A stretch of 64,000 nucleotides of DNA, taken from positions 496,001-560,000 of the forward strand of contig NZ_JANHAW010000001.1 of assembly GCF_024464595.1 (NCBI RefSeq), in the 5' to 3' direction. Below the pieces are notes generated by a model. That model saw nothing but the letters and a program-made list of their open reading frames with translations. It was not told the origin of the DNA and ran no database searches. Positions 26,313 through 35,772 of the stretch are shown here, one piece after another; positions within the stretch are counted from its first letter, which is position 1, and the number at the start of each line of letters is the position of its first letter. The translations under genes and the position numbers were made by a program. This stretch comes from Halobellus litoreus. GTDB lineage: Archaea > Halobacteriota > Halobacteria > Halobacteriales > Haloferacaceae.

Positions 26313-27326
26313 CTACAGGATGACGTCCTTCACGTCGCTCGCGCCCGCGCGGCGGACGATCGCGCGGACGATGTCCTGCGCGCCGCCGAGGTTGTCCGAG
26401 TCGCCGTCGAGGACGAGGAGTTTCGCGTCCCGTCCGGGTTCGACGACGCCGCAGTTCAGGTCCGCGATCTCCGCGCCGTTGACCGTCGCCATCCTGAGTA
26501 CCTCCCGCGCGGGAACGTCGGCGAGTTTCGCGGCGAACTCCATCTCGCGGAACATCGACGGGGAGTTCAACATCACGTTGTCGGTGCCGAGCGCGACGGT
26601 CGTGCGTTCGACGAGTTCGCGGATCGGTGGGACGCCGACGCCGGTCACGAGGTTCGAGCGCGGGCAGACGACGACCGGCACGTCGTTGTCTTCGAGCCGC
26701 TCGTAGTGGATCGACTCGGGGTGGACCATGTGGACCACGAAGTCGGGGTCGAGGTCCAGCGCGGGGTTGATGTCGTGCGGGTCGCGCTCGCCCGCGTGGA
26801 TGCCGAACAGTTTGCCGGCCTCGCGCGTAGCGTTTCGGAGCCGGTCGAAGTCGGCGTCGCGGGCGCCGGACGCCCCGAACCCGTCGGACTCGTGCATCGC
26901 CGCTTCCGACTCGCGGCCGAGCGTCACCGGCTCGATCGGGAGGCCCTCCGCGGCGGCGCGAATGTACTCGACGCCCTCGACGTCGCCCTCGCGGAACTCG
27001 ATGCACGCGGCCGTTCCCGTCTCGCTCATCAGTCGCAGCGAGCGGCGCATCGCCCCGACCGTCTCCTCGCGGCTCGCCGCCCGGAGCAGTCGGTGCTTCA
27101 GCCCGTCCGGCGGCGCGACGAGTTCGTCCAGGGAGAGCCCCGCGCCGGCCTCCTTGGCAATCGAGTCACCGATGTGGGTGTGGGCGTTGACGAACGCCGG
27201 CAGGACGATGTCCTCGGAGTAGACGTCCGCCTCCTCGACGGCGACGATCTCGTCGTCCTCGACGACGACGCGTCCCCGGACGGGTTCGAGTTCCGGACCG
27301 CGCAGTACCGTTCCCTCGACGATCAT
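26313..27326 (-). CDS. Amidohydrolase family protein
   Basis: The 337-residue metal-dependent hydrolase has the N-terminal beta-sandwich half, then NAHTHIGD near residue 48 (two His metal ligands), GIHAGE near 175, HMVHPE near 196, and a late metal-binding ALGTDN Asp. This set places it in the cytosine-deaminase/ATZ-TRZ group. The substrate is unknown; deamination of a purine- or triazine-like ring is plausible. Confidence 0.8.
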   Translation of the reverse strand: MIVEGTVLRGPELEPVRGRVVVEDDEIVAVEEADVYSEDIVLPAFVNAHTHIGDSIAKEAGAGLSLDELVAPPDGLKHRLLRAASREETVGAMRRSLRLMSETGTAACIEFREGDVEGVEYIRAAAEGLPIEPVTLGRESEAAMHESDGFGASGARDADFDRLRNATREAGKLFGIHAGERDPHDINPALDLDPDFVVHMVHPESIHYERLEDNDVPVVVCPRSNLVTGVGVPPIRELVERTTVALGTDNVMLNSPSMFREMEFAAKLADVPAREVLRMATVNGAEIADLNCGVVEPGRDAKLLVLDGDSDNLGGAQDIVRAIVRRAGASDVKDVIL

Positions 27327-27405
27327 TGCGGAACACTCGCCGGCACAGCGGCTTGAAACTCCCGGAGTGCGGTGGTGGTCGCCCCGAGAGCAACGAGAGC
27401 GACCG

Positions 27406-28635
27406 TCACGATTCCGTGAACTCGTCGAGCGTCGCCGTCACGCCCGGGCGGACGTCGGAGACGAGCGCGCCGTCGAGGTCGAGGCCGAGGGTTTCGACGG
27501 CCGCGCGGCCGGCGCGGTCGGTCTCCGCCTCGGGAACGTAGACCCCGAGCCGCCACTGCTGTTTCTGAGCCGTCCGCAGCGCAGACACCAGCGGCGACTG
27601 CTTGCCGAGCCGACGCATCTCGCCGCTCACCATCACCCGCGACGTGGATTCAGTCATCGACGGTCGCGGCGGAACGTCGACGACGACCCGCTCGGCGGGC
27701 AGGTCAGCCCGCTCGGCGACCTCGGCTTCGAGGTCTCTGAGCGTTTCGTAGTCGGCGTCGACGACGGGTTCGGGGACGGCCTCCAGTTCGGCCCAGACGG
27801 CGCGCTTGTACAGGTCGCGGGTGCGAAGCCGGTCCGCCAGGTCGCTCGTCGACGGCGTCGACCGGAGCGCGACCAGCAGGTCGTGGTCGTCCATCCGGCG
27901 GAGTTCCCGCGGCGAGGTGTCCGTCCGGTCGAGCAGCCGTTCGGCCCCCCGCCGGAGCATCGCCTTCGAGATGCGGGCGACGTGGTGCTGGTAGACGGTT
28001 GGATTCATCAGTGCGCGCGCGAGCAGCAGCGACTCGGCCGTCTGGACGTTGCCCTCCGCCAGGACGAGTTCGCCCTCGACGAAGGTGAGTTCGCGGATCA
28101 GGCGCTCGTGGTCGATCGTGCCGTAGGGGACGCCGGTGTGGTGGGCGTCGCGGACGAGGTAGTCCATCCGGTCGACGTCGAGTTCCCCGGAGACGAGCTG
28201 GCCGTACTGGCCCTCGCCGGCGACGAGGTCCGCGATGCGGTCGGGTTCGAGGTCGTGCTCGCGGAGGACCTCCCCGACCGCGCCGGCCGCGAGCAGTTCG
28301 TGGACGTCGTCGTGGTACTTGCCGGTGTGTCGGTGGGTCACGGTCTCGACGTTGTGGCTGTACGGCCCGTGACCGACGTCGTGAAGCAGCGCGGCAGCGC
28401 GGATCCGCTCGGCCTGTCGCCCCCCGATCCCGAGGTGATCGAGCGCCCGGTCCGCGAGGTGGTAGACGCCGAGGGAGTGTTCGAACCGCGTGTGGTTCGC
28501 GGAGGGATAGACCAACTGGACCGTCCCCAGTTGCTTGATGTGCCGGAGCCGCTGGACCGGCTCGGTGTCGAGGAGAGCGGCGGCGACGCCCTCGACCTCG
28601 ATGTGGTCGTGGACGCTGTCCTTGATCGTCGCCAT
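27406..28635 (-). CDS. HD domain phosphohydrolase (dGTPase/SAMHD1-like)
   Basis: The 409-residue protein has the HD metal site H53 (TRFEHSLG), H85-D86 (LLHDVGHGPYSHNVE) and a later Asp in ELDVDRMDYLVRDAHHTG. The order and spacing match SAMHD1-like dNTP triphosphohydrolases and related archaeal HD proteins. The start at 28635 (MATIKDSVHDHIEV) is chosen from this alignment and a T-rich TATA-like stretch (tgtttttgta on the minus strand) about 25 nt upstream. Likely role: nucleotide pool control. Confidence 0.85.
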   Translation of the reverse strand: MATIKDSVHDHIEVEGVAAALLDTEPVQRLRHIKQLGTVQLVYPSANHTRFEHSLGVYHLADRALDHLGIGGRQAERIRAAALLHDVGHGPYSHNVETVTHRHTGKYHDDVHELLAAGAVGEVLREHDLEPDRIADLVAGEGQYGQLVSGELDVDRMDYLVRDAHHTGVPYGTIDHERLIRELTFVEGELVLAEGNVQTAESLLLARALMNPTVYQHHVARISKAMLRRGAERLLDRTDTSPRELRRMDDHDLLVALRSTPSTSDLADRLRTRDLYKRAVWAELEAVPEPVVDADYETLRDLEAEVAERADLPAERVVVDVPPRPSMTESTSRVMVSGEMRRLGKQSPLVSALRTAQKQQWRLGVYVPEAETDRAGRAAVETLGLDLDGALVSDVRPGVTATLDEFTES

Positions 28636-29313
28636 ACGTCGGGTAGGCGCGGCTTCGTACAAAAACAGTCGGTCGACGCCGGGCGATCCCTGTCGGTCGG
28701 CGTCGGGGGGTCCCGGTCGATTGACGCCGAGGTTCCGGCAGCTTTTGCGTCGCGTTTTAGCCGGATTAACCGGGTTTTCGTCGCGGGCGGACCGTGAATT
28801 CGGATTGATGATCGGCCCGGTTGAAGTGGTCCAGTCGACAAGGTTGGGTTGCGCCGTCGTGCCGCAGTGCGCGGCGTCGCACCGCGGTCGCCCCGATGGA
28901 TGGTCGGGGAGACTGACCGCCCGCGGCCGGTACCGGAACGCCGCCCACCGGCGTCCCGCGTCGCCGGCCGCGGATTCGACGCGCCGACCCCCGTCGGTTC
29001 TCCCGTCCCGGCGGGGGTCGTCGCGGATGCGAGCGGGCCTGACCACCCGCTCGCGACCGACACTCCGGCCGGTCGCCGCCCCACCCGGCGACCGGCGACA
29101 GAGGCACCCGCAGGCGCGGACGAGCGGCCGTCCGCACGATCGACACCCCTTCTCGAAGACACTGCTACTGATCACGCTGGTCACATACTGCCGAGCGCCG
29201 TCAGCGAGGGGACGTTCGGCGGGAAACAGTGAGCGTAATCAGTCTGAGAACCTGTGCGGTAATTCGGTGGCTTGATTGCCTTGCTCCCTAACGTAGGAGC
29301 AGAACCGACACGG
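28636..29313. other. Long, mostly non-coding intergenic region
   Basis: About 680 nt separate the HD gene from the divergent histidine kinase gene. A small near-palindrome CCGGATTAACCGG lies near 28759-28771, and AT-containing promoter-like stretches occur at both ends. Apart from one weak ORF at 28900 I see no gene or RNA. Confidence 0.4.
28900..29232 (+). CDS. Weak hypothetical protein
   Basis: A 110-codon frame encodes a Pro/Arg/Asp-rich, probably disordered protein (MVGETDRPRPVPERRPPASR...). Third positions are G/C-rich through most of it, but there is no TATA box at the expected distance, no domain, and the composition is less acidic than neighbouring proteins. It may be a chance frame in a GC-rich gap. 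Confidence 0.2.
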   Translation: MVGETDRPRPVPERRPPASRVAGRGFDAPTPVGSPVPAGVVADASGPDHPLATDTPAGRRPTRRPATEAPAGADERPSARSTPLLEDTATDHAGHILPSAVSEGTFGGKQ

Positions 29314-30966
29314 ATGCTGTCGCTATCCTCTTCGAGCGCGCTCTACGGTGCGTACGTGTTCGCCTTCGCCGCCGCCGCACTCGCCTGTTTCGCGATGCTG
29401 CCCCGGACGAAACACATCGAACACGACGACACCCGGCGGGGCCTCTTCTGGCTCCTTGTGACGAGCGGCGGATGGGCGGCCGCACACGTCGGCTACCTCA
29501 CGATGCCGACTGTCGGACTCCGCTACACGTTCTACGTGATCGGACTCGTCGTCGGGATCGCCTCGGTCGGCCCCTGGCTGTACTTCTGTGCGGCGTACAC
29601 CGGCCGCTCCGTCCACCGCGACCCGGCCGTTCGAAACGCGTTTCTCGTCGTCTTCCTCGCCATCGTCGCGGTGAAAGTGACGAACCCGGTTCACAACTGG
29701 TACTTCGTGGCCGAGTCGGCCGTCGCTCCCTTCGCCTACCTCGAGATCAACCACCGCGCGTTCCACTGGATCGCGATGGGACTGGCATACTCGCTGGCGT
29801 TCGTCGGCTTCTTTATGCTCTTCGAGCTGTTCGTCCGAGTCAACTCGGACACCCGCCCGCTCTTCGCCCTCATCGGACTGACCGGGATTCCGGTCGTCCT
29901 CGACGTCGCGGGCGCGCTGTCGCCGGCCGTCCTCGACATCACCTACTCCTCGATCGGCGTGGCCGCCTTCGCCGTCGGCGTCTTGTCGCTGTACTTCGAT
30001 CGCTTCCAGTTCGTCCGCGTCGCGGGCGAGACCGACGATCCGATCGTCGTCATCGACGGGAGCGGCAAGGTCCGGGACTACAACACGCGCGCCGCGGACC
30101 TGTTCCCGGGGCTCTCGGACGCGATCGACAAGCCGCTCGCAGAGTTCGTCCCGAGACTCTCGGAACGGCTCGACGGACAGGAAGCGATCCTCGAGATCGA
30201 CGGCGACGAGACGACCCGGTACTACAACGTCTCCTCGAACCCGTTCACCACGGGTGGCGCGGAGACGGGGCAGTCGATCGTCCTCTCGGACGTGACACAC
30301 CGCGAACAGTACCGGAAGGAACTGGAGAGCAAAAACGAGAAGCTCGAACAGTTCGCGAGCATCGTCTCTCACGACCTCCGAAACCCGCTGCAGGTCGCGA
30401 AGGGGCGGACCGAACTCGCGATCGAGAAGGAGGACACAGGACACCTCGAACCGGTCGTCCGAGCCCACGAGCGGATGGAACAGCTCATCGAGGAGATGCT
30501 GACGCTCGCGAGGGAGGGCGTCTCGATCGACGAGACCGAGCGCGTCGACGTCGTCGACCTCGCGCGGCGGGCGTGGGGGATGATCGCCGGCGGGCAGGCG
30601 TCGCTCTCGATCGACGACGCGGTCGACCTGACCGTCTCCGCGGATCCCGAGCGCCTCCAGCAGCTGTTCGAGAACCTGTTCCGGAACGCGATCGAGCACG
30701 GCGGCGACGACGTCGTCCTGCGCGTGGGACCGCTGGAGAACGACGCCGGCTTCTACATCGAGGACGACGGCTCCGGAATCCCCGACGCGGATCGCGACGA
30801 GATCTTCGAGGCGGGCTATACGACCGCCGACGACGGCACGGGGTTCGGCCTCGCCATCGTCTCGGAGATCGTCGACGCCCACGAGTGGAAGATCCGGGCG
30901 ACGGAAGCCGAATCGGGCGGCGCGCGCTTCGAGATCCGAACCGCGTCGGAGTACTCCCAAGGCTGA
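29314..30966 (+). CDS. Sensor histidine kinase with 7TM and PAS domains
   Basis: The 550-residue protein has about seven membrane helices in residues 1-235 (HisKA_7TM type), a PAS domain (about 240-330, DDPIVVIDGSGKVRDYN), a HisKA dimerisation domain with phospho-acceptor H353 (SHDLRNPL), and a HATPase domain with NAIEHG, DDGSGIP and GTGFGLAIV. The ATG at 29314 is preferred over an upstream in-frame TTG. No response regulator is adjacent. The signal is unknown. Confidence 0.85.
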   Translation: MLSLSSSSALYGAYVFAFAAAALACFAMLPRTKHIEHDDTRRGLFWLLVTSGGWAAAHVGYLTMPTVGLRYTFYVIGLVVGIASVGPWLYFCAAYTGRSVHRDPAVRNAFLVVFLAIVAVKVTNPVHNWYFVAESAVAPFAYLEINHRAFHWIAMGLAYSLAFVGFFMLFELFVRVNSDTRPLFALIGLTGIPVVLDVAGALSPAVLDITYSSIGVAAFAVGVLSLYFDRFQFVRVAGETDDPIVVIDGSGKVRDYNTRAADLFPGLSDAIDKPLAEFVPRLSERLDGQEAILEIDGDETTRYYNVSSNPFTTGGAETGQSIVLSDVTHREQYRKELESKNEKLEQFASIVSHDLRNPLQVAKGRTELAIEKEDTGHLEPVVRAHERMEQLIEEMLTLAREGVSIDETERVDVVDLARRAWGMIAGGQASLSIDDAVDLTVSADPERLQQLFENLFRNAIEHGGDDVVLRVGPLENDAGFYIEDDGSGIPDADRDEIFEAGYTTADDGTGFGLAIVSEIVDAHEWKIRATEAESGGARFEIRTASEYSQG

Positions 30967-31020
30967 GAGCGAGCCCCCGCGACCGACAGCCTATAGACGG
31001 TTCCCCCACACGACTCCGGT

Positions 31021-31347
31021 ATGGCACTCGACCTGTACGAGGAGGTTCGCGCGACGCTCGATCCCGACGACGGCGAGATTCAGACCGCGGAACTCGTCGT
31101 GACCGACGACGTACTGGTCAAGGCGTTCGCCCTCGGCCCCGGAGCCGAGCTGGAGCCGCACGAGCACGCCGAGAGCACGAACGTCTTCCACGTGCTTGAG
31201 GGGTCCGTGGTCGTCGTCCGCGACGGCGAGAGCGAGGCCGTCGACGCGCCGAGCGTCGTCCGTCACGACCGCGGCGCGGTCCACGGCGCGCGCAACGAGT
31301 CCGACGAGGTCGCGGTCTTCACGGCGAGCCTCTGCCCGCTTCCCTGA
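31021..31347 (+). CDS. Cupin domain protein
   Basis: The 108-residue single-domain cupin has metal-ligand His residues in EPHEHAE (near 47-51) and VHGARN (near 88). The substrate is unknown. It stands 54 nt after the kinase gene on the same strand and could be cotranscribed with it. Confidence 0.8.
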   Translation: MALDLYEEVRATLDPDDGEIQTAELVVTDDVLVKAFALGPGAELEPHEHAESTNVFHVLEGSVVVVRDGESEAVDAPSVVRHDRGAVHGARNESDEVAVFTASLCPLP

Positions 31348-31403
31348 ACCGGCGGCCGGACACCGCCCGAAACGATTAACGGCGGCGGCCGTGAGGTGCG
31401 CCT

Positions 31404-32240
31404 ATGGAGCGGATCCCGTTCGGCGTCTCGCATCTCGATAGCGTCATCGGCGGCGGCGCGCCGTCGGGAACGGTCGTGCTCCTGGTCGGCGAACCGGGTG
31501 CCGGCGCCCGGGAATTCATGTACACGAGCGCGACGATGAACGCCGTCGCCCGGGCCGACAGAGAGCTGTTCGAGCTGCACTACGGCGACCTCCACGATGA
31601 CGCCGCACTGCCCCCGGAAGTGCACTATCTCTCCTTCACGGACGACGAGGCGAACCTCCGCCGCGAGATGGCCTACGTCCTCGACGACGACCTCGTGAGC
31701 GCGGCCGCAGACCGGATCGCCGTCCGGGACTTCTCGCCGGAGTACTTCCAACTGAGTCCGGTGCCGCGGGAGTGGTATCTCGGCGAGACGACGAGACTCC
31801 AGGACCTCGGCGGCCGCGAGGAGCGCTCGGAAGTCCTCACGGCGCTCGGCCAGTATCTCAACGCGAACGCCGCGGAGAACCTCGTCGTCATCGACTCGAT
31901 CACGGACCTGGTCGCCGGCATCTCCGACGAGATGACGTGGAACGACATCGCGATGCTGCTCCGGGGCCTCGGAAAGGCCGCCCACCGCTGGGACGGCCTC
32001 GTGTTGGCGTACGCCAGCCGCGAGACGCTCGATCGGACCGAACTCGGACACCTGATGGACGCCGCCGACGGGACGCTGCAGTTCGAGTGGGAGTCCGGGG
32101 GCTCGAAGCGCGCGCGGACGATGGTCGTCCAGGAGTTCCGCGGCGTCCTCTCGCAGATCGAGCGCGAGAACATCGTCCGATTCGAGACCGAGATTCACGA
32201 GGGCGGGTTCGACATCAGCGACGTTCGGAAGATCCGGTGA
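31404..32240 (+). CDS. KaiC/RecA-like protein with degenerate Walker A (HTR-like)
   Basis: The 278-residue protein begins like KaiC-family ATPases (MERIPFGVSHLDSVIGGGAPSG). In the P-loop position it reads GEPGAGAREF at 29-38, so the Lys and Ser/Thr of GxxGxGKT are replaced by A35-R36. The Walker B-like strand ENLVVIDSITDL is intact. Such haloarchaeal HTR-like proteins may be signalling adaptors with little or no ATP hydrolysis; this is inference. It sits between a cupin gene and a convergent sensor kinase. Confidence 0.8.
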   Translation: MERIPFGVSHLDSVIGGGAPSGTVVLLVGEPGAGAREFMYTSATMNAVARADRELFELHYGDLHDDAALPPEVHYLSFTDDEANLRREMAYVLDDDLVSAAADRIAVRDFSPEYFQLSPVPREWYLGETTRLQDLGGREERSEVLTALGQYLNANAAENLVVIDSITDLVAGISDEMTWNDIAMLLRGLGKAAHRWDGLVLAYASRETLDRTELGHLMDAADGTLQFEWESGGSKRARTMVVQEFRGVLSQIERENIVRFETEIHEGGFDISDVRKIR

Positions 32241-32264
32241 AGCGGGTCGACGAGATTCGCTGAA

Positions 32265-34559
32265 TCACTCCTCGCCGACGTCGACGCCGGTGATCTCGAA
32301 GCGAGCGCCGCCGTCGGCGCCGTCGGTCACGCCGATCTCCCAGCCGTGCGCCTCCGCACACTGCTTGACGATCGAGAGCCCGAACCCGGTGCCGCCATGG
32401 GTCGTCGAGTAGCCGTACTCGAAGACCTCGTCGCGCTTGTCAGGAGGGATACCCGGGCCGTCGTCTTCGACGTAGAAGCCGTCGTCGAGCGCGCCGACGG
32501 TCACCGTCTCGCCGCCGTGCTCGACGGCGTTGCGCAGGAGGTTCTCGAAGAGCTGTCGGAGTTGCGTCTCGTCGGCCTCAACCGTCCCCTCGACGCCGAC
32601 GGTCACCGCCGCGTCGCCCGTGTCGACGTTCTGCCAACAGGACCGCACGAACGATGACAGCGCGACCGGCGTCAGCTCGATTTCGGTGTCGCGCTCGCGG
32701 GCGAGCGTGAGCAGGTCGTCGATGAGTTCCGCCATTCGGTCGTGAGCGTCGGCGACGTATTCGAGCTGTTCGCTGTCGCACTCGTCCAGGGCGAGGTCGA
32801 GCCGTCCCTCGGCGACGTTCAGCGGGTTCCGGAGGTCGTGAGAGACCACGCTGGCGAACTCTTCGAGCCGGGCGTTCTGTCGCGTGAGTTCGCGCTCGCG
32901 CTCTCGGATCCGCTGGTTCCGCTGGACCTGTTCGAGCGCCGTGACGATGTTGATCCCCAGGATCTCGCTGAGCACGACGTCCTCGTCGTCGAAGGCGTCC
33001 GGCGTCGGCGACCCGGCGATGAGGATGCCGTACTCGTCGAGCGGGACGAACATCTCGCTGCGGATCGGCGTCTCCGGGTTGTACACGTCGGGATCGGACT
33101 GGACGTCGTCGATCGACTTCGCCTCGCCCCGCTCGAAGACGCGCCACGCGATCCCTTCTCTCTCGGCGAACGTCGGCAACGGGCCGACGAGTTCCCTCGC
33201 CGTGTCGGTGGCGGCGACGGGGACGAGTCCCTCTCCCTCCCTGTAGAGGTTGACCACGTTGGCGTCGAGACCGATGATCGTCTTCGCCGCGTCGACGCCG
33301 ACCTCGGCCACCTCCTCGCAGGACTCGGCCGCCATCAACTCTCTCGCGGTCTCGTTCAGGGCTTCGAGGCGACGCTCGCGCTCCTTTCGCTCCGTGATCT
33401 CGTAGTACACCCAGAGGTGGCCCTGCCCGTCGGGCAGTTCGATCGGCCGGTAGTTCCGCTCGAAGGCCCGCCCGTCGTCGAGCACGAGTTCGTCGTTCCA
33501 GGTCGGTTCGCGCTCCTCGATCAGTCCGTTGATCCGCGTGACGAACCCGTCGGGGTCGGCGAACATATCGCTCACCTCCCTGGCGAACGCCTCGCAGTCG
33601 GTCCCGATCACGTCCGCCGGAACCCCGGGCAGATCGAAGAGTTCGAGCAGGCGTTCGTTCACCCGCAGCACGTTTCGATCGGCGTCCTCCGCGAGCACGC
33701 CGACGGGGAGCGTCTCGAAGAGCGTCGATCGGAGGATGTTCGTCCGTTCGAGTCGCTCCCGCTGTTCGTGTTCTTCGGTGACGTCCTCGAACTGCGAGAA
33801 TATCGAGATGATGTCCCCGTCCTCGCCGGTGACGACCTGGTTGTGCCACGAGCAGAGCCGTCGCTCGCCGTCCTGGCGGACGATGTCGTTGAGGCTCTGG
33901 TAGCCGCCGCGGTCGGCGAGCAGTTTGCGTTCGATCTCGGCGACGTGTCGTCGACCGTCTTCGGGGACGATGGGGAGCCAGGTCCCCCCGACGAGGTCCG
34001 CCGCGTCGTAGCCGGTGATCTCGGTGGCGGCCTCGTTCACTCTGACGATCGTGAACGTCTCGTCGTACTCGATCGTCCCCAGCGGCGACTGGTCGATGAA
34101 CCTGGAGAGCCGACGTTGGCTCTCGGCCAGCGCCCGCTGTGAGTGAGTCTGTTCGACGGCGTTCTGGATGCGGTTCGCCAGCACCGTGTACTGCTCGGTC
34201 CCGGTCTCCTTCTGGAGGTAGTCCGTCACGCCCGCGGAGATCGCCTTGCTCGCGATCTCTTCGGACCCGCGCCCCGTGAAGAGGATGAACGGCACGTCCC
34301 CGTCGAACTCCGTGACCCGTTCGAGGAGTTCGAGGCCGTCCATCCCGGGCATCTCGTAGTCGCTGACGACGCAATCGATCCGTTCGTTCCGGATGCGTTC
34401 GAGGGCGGCCTCGGGGTCCGTCGAGGTGTACACCGAGAACGCGTCGTCGAATCGCGTCAGAAACGACGCGGTCAGATCGACGATGCCGGGATCGTCGTCG
34501 ACGTGCAGGACCCGTATCTCCGCCGGCGGGTCCTGCGGGGGCCCCGTCGTTTCAGACAT
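32265..34559 (-). CDS. Hybrid receiver-PAS-GAF sensor histidine kinase
   Basis: The 764-residue soluble kinase has an N-terminal receiver domain (about 15-130; phospho-acceptor D67 in SDYEMPGMDG), PAS domains (about 150-270 and 285-395), a GAF domain (about 400-545), HisKA with H574 (SHDLRNPL), and HATPase with NAVEHG, DDGPGIP and GTGFGLSIV. No membrane segments are seen, so it senses an internal or redox/light-like signal. It is leaderless from the TATA box at 34583-34591. Confidence 0.88.
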   Translation of the reverse strand: MSETTGPPQDPPAEIRVLHVDDDPGIVDLTASFLTRFDDAFSVYTSTDPEAALERIRNERIDCVVSDYEMPGMDGLELLERVTEFDGDVPFILFTGRGSEEIASKAISAGVTDYLQKETGTEQYTVLANRIQNAVEQTHSQRALAESQRRLSRFIDQSPLGTIEYDETFTIVRVNEAATEITGYDAADLVGGTWLPIVPEDGRRHVAEIERKLLADRGGYQSLNDIVRQDGERRLCSWHNQVVTGEDGDIISIFSQFEDVTEEHEQRERLERTNILRSTLFETLPVGVLAEDADRNVLRVNERLLELFDLPGVPADVIGTDCEAFAREVSDMFADPDGFVTRINGLIEEREPTWNDELVLDDGRAFERNYRPIELPDGQGHLWVYYEITERKERERRLEALNETARELMAAESCEEVAEVGVDAAKTIIGLDANVVNLYREGEGLVPVAATDTARELVGPLPTFAEREGIAWRVFERGEAKSIDDVQSDPDVYNPETPIRSEMFVPLDEYGILIAGSPTPDAFDDEDVVLSEILGINIVTALEQVQRNQRIRERERELTRQNARLEEFASVVSHDLRNPLNVAEGRLDLALDECDSEQLEYVADAHDRMAELIDDLLTLARERDTEIELTPVALSSFVRSCWQNVDTGDAAVTVGVEGTVEADETQLRQLFENLLRNAVEHGGETVTVGALDDGFYVEDDGPGIPPDKRDEVFEYGYSTTHGGTGFGLSIVKQCAEAHGWEIGVTDGADGGARFEITGVDVGEE

Positions 34560-34582
34560 ACGAGACTATACTGAGACTCGGG

Positions 34583-34591
34583 GTATATAAA
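34583..34591 (-). promoter_or_regulatory. TATA box of the hybrid kinase gene
   Basis: On the minus strand TTTATATAC is centred about 28 nt before the ATG at 34559. The 18 bases at 34583-34600 are identical to those at 55123-55140 in front of the three-copy element, copy C. Confidence 0.7.
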
Positions 34592-34688
34592 TTCACGTCG
34601 GCTATCGAAGGTGATACTACGAGCGAGCCGCGGCCAATGCGTCGATATCGGGCAGCACACCCTTGACGCTCGACTCCTAAGGCCGGGT

Positions 34689-35447
34689 ATGCTCACTGCG
34701 CTCCACCGTCTCGGCCTCGAAGTCAAATCGCTCGCCCGGGCGCGGGAATTCTACGAAGGACGCCTCGGGTTCGACGGAGCGGAGGGGGGACCGGAGACGG
34801 CCGTCGCCTACCACGTCGGCGTCGACGGCGACGCAGACCCGACGAGGCTCCTCCTCCGCCGGCCGACGGACACGCCGCGCGGCGGCGTCCACACCCACTA
34901 CGCGTTTTCGACGACGCCGGCGGCCTATCGAGCGTGGCGACGGCGACTCGCCGACCTCGACCCGGTGGAGTTCTCGTTCGGCGCGAGCGACTCCCTCTAC
35001 GTCGACGACCCGGACGGTCACTGCGTCGAGATCGGTAGCGTCGACCGGGAGGGCGCCGTCGAGGCTGCCGACCTCGCGACCGACACCGAGGGGGAACGGG
35101 CGCCGCCGCTCACGGGGATCTTCGAGGTCGTGCTGGAGGTCACAGACCTCCCGCGTGCGGAGGAGCGGTACCGACGGCTCGGCTTCGAGGTCGTCGACCG
35201 CGGGGACGAGCGGCGTCGCGTCCGCCTCGACGGGCCGGTGGCGCTGGAGCTCTGGGAACCGCAGTTGGGAATCGCGGACGCCCGCGGGGGGTTGCACGTC
35301 GACCTCGCGTTCGCCGCGCCGAACCCCGACGCCGCGGTCGAGGCCGGCGCGCCCTGGGCCGCCGGTCCGCATCCCGTCGACGGCGGCGTCCGGGTCGTCG
35401 ACGACGACGGCCACGTCCTGACGTTTCTGCGCCCCGGACGCGGGTGA
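34689..35447 (+). CDS. Glyoxalase/bleomycin-resistance (VOC) family protein
   Basis: The 252-residue protein has two tandem VOC repeats: the first from LHRLGLEVKSLARAREFYEG (about 5-24) to DGHCVEIGS (about 110), the second from FEVVLEVTDLPRAEERYRRLGF (about 145) to DDDGHVLTF (about 240). Metal-type residues (H6, H109, E112) are visible in the first repeat. The start at 34689 excludes an unlikely upstream extension. Dioxygenase or glyoxalase-like activity is possible; the substrate is unknown. Confidence 0.78.
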   Translation: MLTALHRLGLEVKSLARAREFYEGRLGFDGAEGGPETAVAYHVGVDGDADPTRLLLRRPTDTPRGGVHTHYAFSTTPAAYRAWRRRLADLDPVEFSFGASDSLYVDDPDGHCVEIGSVDREGAVEAADLATDTEGERAPPLTGIFEVVLEVTDLPRAEERYRRLGFEVVDRGDERRRVRLDGPVALELWEPQLGIADARGGLHVDLAFAAPNPDAAVEAGAPWAAGPHPVDGGVRVVDDDGHVLTFLRPGRG

Positions 35448-35487
35448 CCGTGCGTCGCGAGCCCGCGGCGCGAACGCCGCTCCCCGA

Positions 35488-35772
35488 TCAGAGTCGGTCG
35501 GTGTCGATGTCGACCTCGGGCGGGGCGACGATCAGGAAGTTCCGGAAGTGCGTGAGGCTGCCGCCCATATCTCTGACCGGGCGGGCGAAGCCCTTCGCCA
35601 GTTCGTTGAGGTCGCCCTCGACGGCGAGGACCAGGACGTTGTCGGCCTCGACGGTCCGGACCCACACCTCGGGGTCCGTGGACCCGTCGAGGATTCCGAG
35701 GACGACGTCGCCTTCGACGTCTTCGTCGAGGTGCTCTTCGGCCTCCGAGAGGTTCAGGTTGAAATCGCTCAT
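35488..35772 (-). CDS. Small conserved haloarchaeal protein (DUF5779-like)
   Basis: The 94-residue acidic protein (MSDFNLNLSEAEEHLDED...) has a beta-alpha pattern and the motif LAVEGDLNELAKGFARPVRD. It resembles a DUF5779-type family of unknown function. The promoter is not clear. Confidence 0.7.
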   Translation of the reverse strand: MSDFNLNLSEAEEHLDEDVEGDVVLGILDGSTDPEVWVRTVEADNVLVLAVEGDLNELAKGFARPVRDMGGSLTHFRNFLIVAPPEVDIDTDRL

